A stretch of DNA of 11,841 nucleotides from positions 1 through 11,841 of the forward strand of contig JBKHJA010000086.1 of the NCBI GenBank assembly GCA_046538375.1, in the 5' to 3' direction. This stretch comes from JBKHJA01 sp046538375 (GTDB lineage: Bacteria; Acidobacteriota; Aminicenantia; Aminicenantales; Aminicenantaceae). A program made the translations under genes and the position numbers. The notes beneath the pieces were generated by a model. That model saw only the letters and a list, made by a program, of their open reading frames with translations, was not told the origin of the DNA and ran no database searches. Below are positions 6,365 through 11,841 of the stretch, piece after piece. The number at the start of each line of letters is the position of its first letter. Position 1 is the stretch's first letter.

Positions 6365-6464
6365 GAAATCAGGGACATGTACTGGAAATTCAAGGGACAC
6401 GTTACCGATTTTGAAAAAAATCGGTACATGTCCCGAATTTCCAGTAACGTGTCCCATGATTTCT
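6365..6464. repeat. Double-module inverted repeat (REP/REPIN-like)
   Basis: Two arms of 48 bases (6365-6412 and 6417-6464) surround a GAAA loop. Each arm carries two GGGACAYGT modules, at 6372 and 6394 on the left and, inverted, ending at 6434 and 6455 on the right. They are linked to GGAAATTC and CCGATTTT stretches. The arms pair almost fully when nested. No transposase is in the window. The layout recalls hairpins mobilised by REP-associated tyrosine transposases, which is an analogy and not an identification. Confidence 0.8.
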
Positions 6465-6480
6465 GTATAATGCAGGTACG

Positions 6481-6506
6481 CCTGGATTATTCATGAATAA
6501 TCCAGG
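6481..6506. repeat. Perfect 26-bp palindrome (fullest member of the CCTGSATTATTCATG family)
   Basis: CCTGGATTATTCA is followed directly by its exact reverse complement TGAATAATCCAGG. It differs from the other copies only in having GG/CC in place of GC at the fourth and fifth positions of each end. It lies 53 bases upstream of the tsaC start. It could be an insertion-sequence end, a protein-binding site or a small hairpin in the tsaC leader. Confidence 0.75.
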
Positions 6507-6559
6507 TTATAAATTCTTAATCATTTATGTTAAGATAAAAATTCTTGACAGAGTATCAG

Positions 6560-7204
6560 ATGGCGAAAAAAACAGAGATAATTAAAGTCAACCTCCATGA
6601 TGTGGAGAAAGAAAAAATAACCAGAATCGTCAAAGTCCTCCGGCAGGGCGGCCTGATAATCTATCCTACCGAAACATTTTATGGATTGGGAGTGAATTGT
6701 TTCATTAAAGAATCTATCCAGAGAATTTATGGGCTGAAGAAAAGAGATTACTCTAAACCCATCTCCTTGGTGGTCTCTGATATGGAGATGGTGGAAACAG
6801 TGGCGGTTGACATTCCTGATGTTTTCAGAACATTGGCCGGAGAATTCTGGCCGGGACCGTTAACCTTGATCCTGAAAGCTTCCCCTCGACTTCCCAGGGA
6901 ACTTCGAGGTGAGGGATCCGCAGCTGTTCGCATTCCTGATCTTTTCTGGCTGCAGGAGCTGATCAAGGAGGCTGGTTTTCCCCTCACTGCCACCAGCGCC
7001 AATCTCTCAGGAGAGAAAGAAATTTACCGACCTGAGGAGATTACAGCCAATTTTTATGGAAAGGTTGATCTTATCGTGGATGGAGGCAGGACGCCTGGTG
7101 TTCGGCCCTCCACTGTGGTTGATTTGACCGCAGAGAAACCAAAGATCATAAGAGAAGGAATCATATCGCGTTCAGCTCTAAAAAATTATATTACTTCACT
7201 TTAG
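6560..7204 (+). CDS. tsaC: L-threonylcarbamoyladenylate synthase (Sua5/YrdC/YwlC family)
   Basis: Makes threonylcarbamoyl-AMP from threonine, bicarbonate and ATP, the first step of the t6A37 modification of tRNAs that read ANN codons. The 214-residue protein is a single YrdC domain without the extra Sua5 domain. Motifs are IIYPTETFYGLG (33-44), LKKRDYSKPISLVV (59-72, substrate-binding KR...K), WPGPLTLILKA (97-107), AVRIPD (122-127), TATSANLSG (143-151) and STVVDLT...IIREG (184-200). ATG 6560 is preferred; an in-frame TTG at 6545 is possible and neither has a good Shine-Dalgarno. Its last 14 bases overlap the 3' end of metG on the other strand. The partners TsaB, TsaD and TsaE are not in the window. 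The leader contains palindromic repeats. Confidence 0.93.
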   Translation: MAKKTEIIKVNLHDVEKEKITRIVKVLRQGGLIIYPTETFYGLGVNCFIKESIQRIYGLKKRDYSKPISLVVSDMEMVETVAVDIPDVFRTLAGEFWPGPLTLILKASPRLPRELRGEGSAAVRIPDLFWLQELIKEAGFPLTATSANLSGEKEIYRPEEITANFYGKVDLIVDGGRTPGVRPSTVVDLTAEKPKIIREGIISRSALKNYITSL

Positions 7205-9131
7205 CGCCGGTGGGCACATCCTGATCGAAGAAAGGAATGGTGGCTTTGCCTTCTACCTCTGCTGCCAAAATCATCCCTTGCGATTCGATTCCCCGGATTA
7301 CGGCTGGTTTGAGGTTGGCAATCACCACCAGTTTTTTTCCCACCAGATCTTGGGGAGAATAGACATCAGCTATCCCGGCCACCATGGTTTTCTTCTCTGT
7401 TCCTATGTCCACCTGGAGTTTAATCAGTTTTTGGGTGCCTTCCACTTTTTCTGCCTCCAGGATTTCTCCCACTCTGAGGTCCATTTTCATAAAATCATCA
7501 AAAGAAATAGAATCCATTTCTTCCTCCTTTTTGACTGGGGCAGGTTGAGGCAGGCGGAGTTCCTCTTGAAGAAAATCTTTCAGATTAATCCGAGGAAAAA
7601 GCGGCTTTGGTTTTTCGATTTTCTTGCTGGGTAGAAACTCCGCAAACTTCAACTCTGAATACAACTTTTTCTCGATCGGCTTTTTCTCCCCCAGTAACCT
7701 CCATATTTTCTCAGCCGATTCCGGAATTACCGGATAGAGAAGGTAGCCGATGGCCCTGATGGCGGCGGCGGCCTGGTAAAGTATCCGTGCCAGCCTCTTC
7801 CTTTGGCTTTGATCTTTGGCTATTTTCCAGGGCTCATTGTCGGCCAGATACTTGTTGACGGTATTGATGTAGGCCCAGATTTCCTCCAGGGCCCGGTTGA
7901 TGGCATAATCCTGATAATGATCCAAAACCCTCTTTTTGAGCCTTTCGAATTCCTGAACAAGTTTTCTATCCTGCTTCTCTTCTGCTTCCCTTTCTTCGAT
8001 TTTGCCTCCAGAGTAATTATGAATCATGGTCAAGGTGCGCTGGATAAGGTTTCCCAGATCATTGGCCAGGTCAGAATTGATCCGGTGGACAAAGCCTTGG
8101 TGGGAGAAATTTCCGTCCAGTCCGAGGGAAACTTCTCTGAGCAGAAAATAGCGCAAAGGGTCGGTTCCGAATGCATCCAGGATGAGATAAGGGTCCAGCA
8201 CATTGCCCTTGGATTTGGATATTTTGGCCTCATCTTTGAGCCACCAGCCGTGCCCGAAAACCGTTTGGGGCAGCGAAAATTCTGCTGCCATCAGGAAAGC
8301 GGGCCAGTACACGGCATGAAAGCGAAGGATATCTTTTCCGATGAGATGAATGTTTGCCGGCCAGAATTTTTTGAACAGTGTCTGATTCCATCGGAAACCG
8401 ACGCCGGTGAGATAATTATAGAGGGCATCGAACCAGACATAGATGGTATGGGAAGGATCGTCCGGAACAGGTATTCCCCATTCGATGGTGGTACGGGTGA
8501 TGCTGAGATCCTTGAGGCCTTGGCGGACAAAGCTGACCACCTCGTTCATGCGGCTGGGAGGCCGCACAAAACAGGGATTTTTGTCATAAAAATCAAGCAG
8601 TCGGTCTGTGTAGGCAGAAAGCTTGAAAAAATAACATTCCTCTGAAACCAGGCTGGCTTTCCCCCCGCAATCCGGGCAGATCTTGTAGCCATCCTGCTCC
8701 ACAGGAACATCCTCTGGGAGAAAATATTCATCAGAAACGCAGTACCAGCCTTTGTAGATGCCTTTGTAAATATCTCCCTTGTCCTTCAATTTCTGGAATA
8801 TCTTCTGGACACCCTTTTCGTGGATGGGCTGAGTGGTGCGGATGAAAAAATCATAGGATATATTCAGATCTTTCCATAACCTTTTAAACCTTTCTGCCAC
8901 CTGATCGGCCAGAGATATGGGTGTTATTCCCTTCTCTGATGCCGCTTTTTCCACTTTTTGGCCGTGCTCGTCAGTTCCGGTGAGGAAGAAGACTTCTTTG
9001 CCCAGAAGTCTTTGGAACCGGGCAATGGTGTCAGCAATGATGGTGGTATAGGCATGTCCGATGTGGGGGATATCATTGACATAGTAGATGGGTGTGGTGA
9101 CATAGAAGGTTTTCTTAGAGTTCTCTTCCAC
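7191..9131 (-). CDS. metG: Methionyl-tRNA synthetase with C-terminal tRNA-binding domain
   Basis: Class I synthetase charging tRNA-Met and initiator tRNA with methionine. In the 646-residue protein the catalytic core has HIGH (23-26), GTDEHG (52-57), YVWFDALYNYLTG (231-243) and the KMSKS loop as KISKS (303-307). An anticodon-binding helical domain follows. A C-terminal EMAP/Trbp111-like OB fold (about 540-646, starting DSISFDDFMKMDLRVGEI) gives tRNA affinity and dimerisation. The zinc knuckle is partly degenerate: WYCVSDEYF (C131, Asp134 where related enzymes have Cys) pairs with CPDC (152-155). The start is GTG 9131, set by GAGGAGG (complement 9146-9140) 8 bases upstream and inside folE. The gene overlaps folE by 17 bases and is last in the cobB-larC-folE-metG operon, with no terminator before convergent tsaC. 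Confidence 0.96.
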   Translation of the reverse strand: MEENSKKTFYVTTPIYYVNDIPHIGHAYTTIIADTIARFQRLLGKEVFFLTGTDEHGQKVEKAASEKGITPISLADQVAERFKRLWKDLNISYDFFIRTTQPIHEKGVQKIFQKLKDKGDIYKGIYKGWYCVSDEYFLPEDVPVEQDGYKICPDCGGKASLVSEECYFFKLSAYTDRLLDFYDKNPCFVRPPSRMNEVVSFVRQGLKDLSITRTTIEWGIPVPDDPSHTIYVWFDALYNYLTGVGFRWNQTLFKKFWPANIHLIGKDILRFHAVYWPAFLMAAEFSLPQTVFGHGWWLKDEAKISKSKGNVLDPYLILDAFGTDPLRYFLLREVSLGLDGNFSHQGFVHRINSDLANDLGNLIQRTLTMIHNYSGGKIEEREAEEKQDRKLVQEFERLKKRVLDHYQDYAINRALEEIWAYINTVNKYLADNEPWKIAKDQSQRKRLARILYQAAAAIRAIGYLLYPVIPESAEKIWRLLGEKKPIEKKLYSELKFAEFLPSKKIEKPKPLFPRINLKDFLQEELRLPQPAPVKKEEEMDSISFDDFMKMDLRVGEILEAEKVEGTQKLIKLQVDIGTEKKTMVAGIADVYSPQDLVGKKLVVIANLKPAVIRGIESQGMILAAEVEGKATIPFFDQDVPTGAKVK

Positions 9132-9738
9132 CTGTCATTCCTCCTCGAATCAAGGTCATGGCCTCAGACCGGGTAGCCGGATGAGAACGGAATGAGCCTC
9201 TTACCGCAGAGGTCAAAGTCAAGGATTTTGGTTTTTTAGCTCCTCTCATGGACATGCACATGTGTTCGGCTTCGATGACCACCATCACTCCTAAAGGCTT
9301 GAGATGTTCGTCTACTAGATCAGCGATCTGTTTGGTGAGTCTCTCCTGAACCTGAAGGCGTCGGGAGAAAATTTCCACCACCCGAACGATCTTACTCAAA
9401 CCCACAATCCTCCCCCCTTTGGGGATGTAAGCCACATGGGCCACTCCAGCAAAAGGAAGGAGATGATGTTCACACATGGAGTAGAGGGGGATGTTTTTGA
9501 TGAGCACCATCTCGTCGTGCTTTTCGCCCTGGATAAGCTGAAGTTGAGCGGAAGGATCCTCGGCGATTCCGCCCAGGATCTCCGAGAACATATGGGCAAC
9601 CCTGCGGGGGGTGGGCTTCAAGCCTGCCCGGTTAGGATTTTCGCCTACGCCCTCCAGGATGAGCTTCACTCCTCTTTCGATCTTCTTTAAGTCCACTTTT
9701 TTCTCCTTCATTTTGCCAGCCAACTTTTCTTTATACAT
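9115..9738 (-). CDS. folE: GTP cyclohydrolase I
   Basis: Zinc enzyme turning GTP into 7,8-dihydroneopterin triphosphate, the entry to folate and, in many bacteria, to queuosine precursors. The 207 residues match the usual length of type I enzymes. Visible are ENPNRAGLKPTPRRV (33-47), the zinc-site CEHHLLPFAGVAHVAYIP (89-106, ligands C89 and H92), GLSKIVRVVEIFSRRLQVQE (113-132), and HMCMSMRG (159-166) with the third ligand C161. All three zinc ligands are present, so a zinc-type FolE and not the FolE2 class is expected. ATG 9738 has GGGGAAGGAA upstream. The gene follows larC by 17 bases, and its 3' end overlaps metG by 17 bases and carries the metG Shine-Dalgarno, so translational coupling is likely. 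No other folate gene is in view. Confidence 0.96.
   Translation of the reverse strand: MYKEKLAGKMKEKKVDLKKIERGVKLILEGVGENPNRAGLKPTPRRVAHMFSEILGGIAEDPSAQLQLIQGEKHDEMVLIKNIPLYSMCEHHLLPFAGVAHVAYIPKGGRIVGLSKIVRVVEIFSRRLQVQERLTKQIADLVDEHLKPLGVMVVIEAEHMCMSMRGAKKPKSLTLTSAVRGSFRSHPATRSEAMTLIRGGMTGGREL
9140..9146 (-). promoter_or_regulatory. Ribosome binding site deciding the GTG start of metG
   Basis: On the complement strand GAGGAGG lies 8 bases before GTG 9131 and inside the folE coding region. The ATG three bases closer is in the folE frame and would stop after seven codons, so GTG is the metG start. Confidence 0.75.
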
Positions 9739-9755
9739 TTTGTGGTTCCTTCCCC

Positions 9756-10931
9756 TCAGGTCTTTTCTTTCTTAGAAAAAGCCTCCAAGGCGAGCTGGAA
9801 AACTTTTTTAGGAGGAAGGTTGTTCTTCCTGGCCAGTTTCAAGCAGTCTGAAAATTCAGGCTGGATGTTGGCTTCTTTTCCCTCCATGTAGGCTATTTTT
9901 ATCCTCACCTTCCCGCCCAGGATTCTGACTTCTTCTGATTTCCGATCCAGGACTTTTCTCTCTACAGGAAAGTATCTCACCCCGATGGTGCTGGTTTCCT
10001 TGAAGATAGCCTCAATCAGGGAATCTATTTTATCAATCTCGGTCAATACGGTCAATTTGGTGGCCATTCTGTTTTTTTTCATCAACACAGGAGTGAGGAA
10101 AATATCCAGTGCTCCCAGCTTCAAAGCTTTATCGAAGAAGGCTCCCAGAAATTGAGGATTGGAGTCGTCGATGTTGGCTTCGATGGTGTATATTTTCTGC
10201 TCTTCCCGGAATTTCTGTGTTTTTCCGTAAAAAGCACGCAGAATATTGGGGAACCGGGAATAATTCCTGCTTCCAGCCCCATAACCTATCTTTTCATAAC
10301 AGATTTGGGGAAAGGGAATAAACTTTTTGGCCAGAGTGGAGACGATGGCCGCTCCGGTGGGAGTGACCAGTTCCTGTTTGACCCAGGCTGAGTAGACAGG
10401 AATCCCCTGGAGCAGTTCAGCCACTGCCGGCGGCGGAACCGGAAGAATGCCGTGAGATGTTTTGACCCAACCCTGTCCTAGATTCAGGGGAGAAGAGTAG
10501 AATTCGCTGATATGGAGAACATCAGCCAGAAACGAGCTTCCCACAATATCCACAATAGCATCGTCCGCGCCAGCTTCATGAAGGTGAGTCCTGTGGAAAC
10601 TGCGGCCGTGCACTTTGGCCTCAGCTTCAAAGAGTCTCCTGAATACGGCCAGGGCGTTTTTCTTGACCGAAGAAGAGAGAGGACTTTTCTCTATCAGAGA
10701 TTCGATGTCTGACCACAAACGGGGCTGGGTTTTCTTATCTTTCACTTCCACATCCACTTTTAATCCCCTCAAGGATGCCCGTCTTTTTTCTTTGATTTTT
10801 ATATCCACCGGGAGGTTCAAGCCAGCCATTTTTTTACAGAATAAGGAGGGAGAGACCCCCAAATCAAGAAGAGCTCCCAGGATCATGTCTCCGCTTGCCC
10901 CAGCTGAGGCGTCAAAATAGACATAATTCAT
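9756..10931 (-). CDS. larC: LarC, nickel insertion protein for the nickel-pincer nucleotide cofactor (DUF111 family)
   Basis: LarC inserts nickel into pyridinium-3,5-bisthiocarboxylic acid mononucleotide, using CTP, to finish the nickel-pincer cofactor of lactate racemase and related LarA-like enzymes. The 391-residue protein opens with YFDASAGASGDMILGALLDLG (5-25). It has the family hallmark HLHEAGADDAIVDIVG (116-131), then GILPVPPPAVAELL (161-174), ELVTPTGAAI (187-196) and a C-terminal ferredoxin-like part with EANIDDSNPQ and RMATKLTVL. In some lactobacilli the gene is split by a programmed frameshift (larC1/larC2); here it is one uninterrupted frame. ATG 10931 is 21 bases after cobB; Shine-Dalgarno GGAAAG is rather distant. 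larA, larB and larE are absent from the window, so the cofactor pathway must be completed elsewhere or LarC serves another LarA-like enzyme. Confidence 0.93.
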   Translation of the reverse strand: MNYVYFDASAGASGDMILGALLDLGVSPSLFCKKMAGLNLPVDIKIKEKRRASLRGLKVDVEVKDKKTQPRLWSDIESLIEKSPLSSSVKKNALAVFRRLFEAEAKVHGRSFHRTHLHEAGADDAIVDIVGSSFLADVLHISEFYSSPLNLGQGWVKTSHGILPVPPPAVAELLQGIPVYSAWVKQELVTPTGAAIVSTLAKKFIPFPQICYEKIGYGAGSRNYSRFPNILRAFYGKTQKFREEQKIYTIEANIDDSNPQFLGAFFDKALKLGALDIFLTPVLMKKNRMATKLTVLTEIDKIDSLIEAIFKETSTIGVRYFPVERKVLDRKSEEVRILGGKVRIKIAYMEGKEANIQPEFSDCLKLARKNNLPPKKVFQLALEAFSKKEKT

Positions 10932-10952
10932 TTTGGGTCATTTCTTTCCTTT

Positions 10953-11708
10953 TTACTCGGGGGAAGCGCTGCTGAGGTTCTCATCTATAAGAGGCATGAT
11001 TTCTCCTCCTTTTCCTCTGAATGAAAAATCCGAGTACGAAGTGAGGGGAGTAGGGTCAGGATTCACTTCCACGATTTTGGCTCCTCTTTCGGCCGCAGCC
11101 AGAGGGAGAGAGGCTGCGGGTTGGACCACCGCAGAGGTCCCCACCACCACCATCACTTCACAGTTTGAACTCAACTGAAAGGCCTGCTGGAGGACAGAAG
11201 ATGAGAGGGATTCCCCAAACCAAACCACATGGGGCCGCAAAAGAGCCCCACAGTCAGGACAGCGGGGAGGAATCTCTTTTAGAGGAACTTGATGATTCTC
11301 AGTGATGGTCCCTTCCTCAGTGCATCTCATCTTCCAGATGTTTCCGTGCAGCTCTAATATTTTCTTTGAGCCAGCTTTTTGGTGGAGACCATCGATGTTT
11401 TGGGTGATGAGAGCAAAGGAGGGGAAGATGCTTTCCCATCGGGCCAGAATCTTATGACCCCGATTCGGTTCTTTAGGAGCGATTAGACCGCGCCGCCAGT
11501 CATACCATTCCCAGACCAGTTCGGGATTGTGATGAAAGGCCGAAGGAGTGGCCAGTTGTTCTGGTCTGTATTTTTTCCACAGTCCGTTTTTCCCTCGAAA
11601 GGTGGGAACCCCTGATTCAGCCGAAATTCCAGCACCGGTGAGGACGATCACCCTGGTGGTTTTCTTAAGGATGCCGGCCAGAGAAGCAATTTCTTCCTTA
11701 TGGTTCAT
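10953..11708 (-). CDS. cobB: NAD-dependent protein deacylase, sirtuin class III (CobB/SIRT5-like)
   Basis: Removes acyl groups from lysines using NAD, releasing nicotinamide and O-acyl-ADP-ribose, and acts in the cytoplasm. Numbering from ATG 11708 (251 aa): LTGAGISAESGVPTFRG (23-39) is the NAD-binding loop, TQNIDGLHQKAG (102-113) the ribose and nicotinamide site, and LELHGN (118-123) carries the catalytic His121. LRPHVVWFGE (157-166) follows, then VVGTSAVVQPAASL. Tyr69 and Arg72 in WYDWRR match the YxxR pair that binds succinyl- or malonyl-lysine in SIRT5 and E. coli CobB, so desuccinylation or demalonylation is likely. Only three zinc-type cysteines are seen: C129 in MRCTEEG, then C150 and C153. 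The longer frame to 11777 is rejected because AAGGAG (complement 11720-11715) is 6 bases before ATG 11708. First gene of the operon. Confidence 0.94.
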   Translation of the reverse strand: MNHKEEIASLAGILKKTTRVIVLTGAGISAESGVPTFRGKNGLWKKYRPEQLATPSAFHHNPELVWEWYDWRRGLIAPKEPNRGHKILARWESIFPSFALITQNIDGLHQKAGSKKILELHGNIWKMRCTEEGTITENHQVPLKEIPPRCPDCGALLRPHVVWFGESLSSSVLQQAFQLSSNCEVMVVVGTSAVVQPAASLPLAAAERGAKIVEVNPDPTPLTSYSDFSFRGKGGEIMPLIDENLSSASPE

Positions 11709-11727
11709 CTCCATCTCCTTCGGACAT

Positions 11728-11756
11728 AGAATAATCTTTTCTCTGTGAAAAATCAA
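11728..11756 (-). promoter_or_regulatory. Possible promoter of the cobB-larC-folE-metG operon
   Basis: On the complement strand TTGATT (11756-11751), a 17-base spacer and TATTCT (11733-11728) precede the cobB Shine-Dalgarno, giving a leader of about 15 bases. Each box matches consensus at four of six positions. The position, ahead of a tightly packed four-gene set, supports it more than the sequence does. Confidence 0.4.
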
Positions 11757-11788
11757 AGCTAAAGGAAAGCCTCTCATTTTCCATTAAA

Positions 11789-11806
11789 CCTGCATTATTC
11801 ATGAAT
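11789..11806. repeat. Palindrome-family repeat CCTGCATTATTCATGAAT
   Basis: The left half plus the centre of the same palindrome family as 34-50, 6320-6336 and 6481-6506. It lies about 80 bases upstream of the cobB start, beyond the proposed promoter. After the centre the sequence diverges (TCGCTGG), so the right half is absent or replaced. Confidence 0.6.
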
Positions 11807-11841
11807 TCGCTGGAAACAATGTATATGAGGCAGGAAATTGG

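Larger units (their letters stand above)
5966..6559. other. Repeat-rich intergenic region between the outer-membrane protein gene and tsaC
   Basis: About 590 bases with no supported gene. In order it contains the barrel gene leader and AT-rich promoter zone (5966-6079), the long hairpin repeat (6080-6221), and about 100 bases I cannot explain (6222-6319), apart from 18 bases resembling 2001-2018. Then come a palindrome half-site (6320-6336), the double-module inverted repeat (6365-6464), a second half-site (6468-6477) and a perfect palindrome (6481-6506). The AT-rich leader of tsaC closes the region. No convincing tsaC promoter was found. Confidence 0.6.

Noticed and set aside
6365..6464. CRISPR array or rho-independent terminator
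   Set aside because: The modules are inverted, not regularly spaced direct repeats, there are no spacers or cas genes, and the A/T run is in the loop and not after the stem.
7803..8645. 280-residue plus-strand open frame
   Set aside because: It is fully antisense to metG, lacks a recognisable domain, and its length follows from the codon use of metG on the other strand.
10953..11708. Sirtuin as part of an antiphage system (such as those with SIR2 effectors)
   Set aside because: The protein is a compact class III deacylase with the CobB-like YxxR pair, sits in a housekeeping operon and has no Argonaute, HerA or other defence partner nearby.

Overview
This window looks like chromosomal DNA from an uncultured or anaerobic diderm bacterium with moderate GC content. 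The diderm call rests on one likely outer-membrane beta-barrel protein (complement 5213-5965) and on two other exported or envelope-linked genes. The anaerobic call is weaker. It rests on a Thi4-type thiazole synthase that carries His where the aerobic yeast enzyme carries its sulfur-donating Cys, and on a nickel-pincer cofactor gene (larC). No rRNA, tRNA or marker gene fixes the phylum.

Left part (1-5187): a short, probably degraded hypothetical gene (44-265) lies beside a complement-strand CCA-adding/poly(A) polymerase-family tRNA nucleotidyltransferase (326-1771) that has a strong sigma70-type promoter. Divergent from it runs a rightward set: an exported tandem LEA14/WHy-domain protein (2101-2949), a family 2 glycosyltransferase (2965-3801) and a small nitroreductase (3816-4334), all closely spaced. 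A Thi4-like gene (4408-5187) follows with its own near-consensus promoter.

Middle (5188-6559): the barrel protein gene faces thi4 tail to tail. Upstream of it lies about 600 bases without a gene but dense in repeats. These are a 142-base hairpin repeat with perfect 16-bp terminal inverted repeats (a shorter relative lies at 1919-1998), a 100-base double-module inverted repeat (6365-6464) and several copies of a CCTGSATTATTCATG palindrome. One palindrome copy is a perfect 26-bp palindrome. The same palindrome family marks both edges of the window.

Right part (6560-11841): tsaC/sua5 (tRNA t6A synthesis) converges on, and overlaps, the end of a compact leftward operon cobB - larC - folE - metG (11708 to 7191). 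Gaps are 21 and 17 bases, and folE and metG overlap by 17 bases. The genes cover NAD-dependent protein deacylation, nickel-pincer cofactor assembly, GTP cyclohydrolase I and methionyl-tRNA synthetase. Three genes (cca, tsaC, metG) serve tRNA maturation or charging.

No phage, CRISPR, toxin-antitoxin or defence system was found. The least explained material is the intergenic repeat set, not the protein-coding genes.
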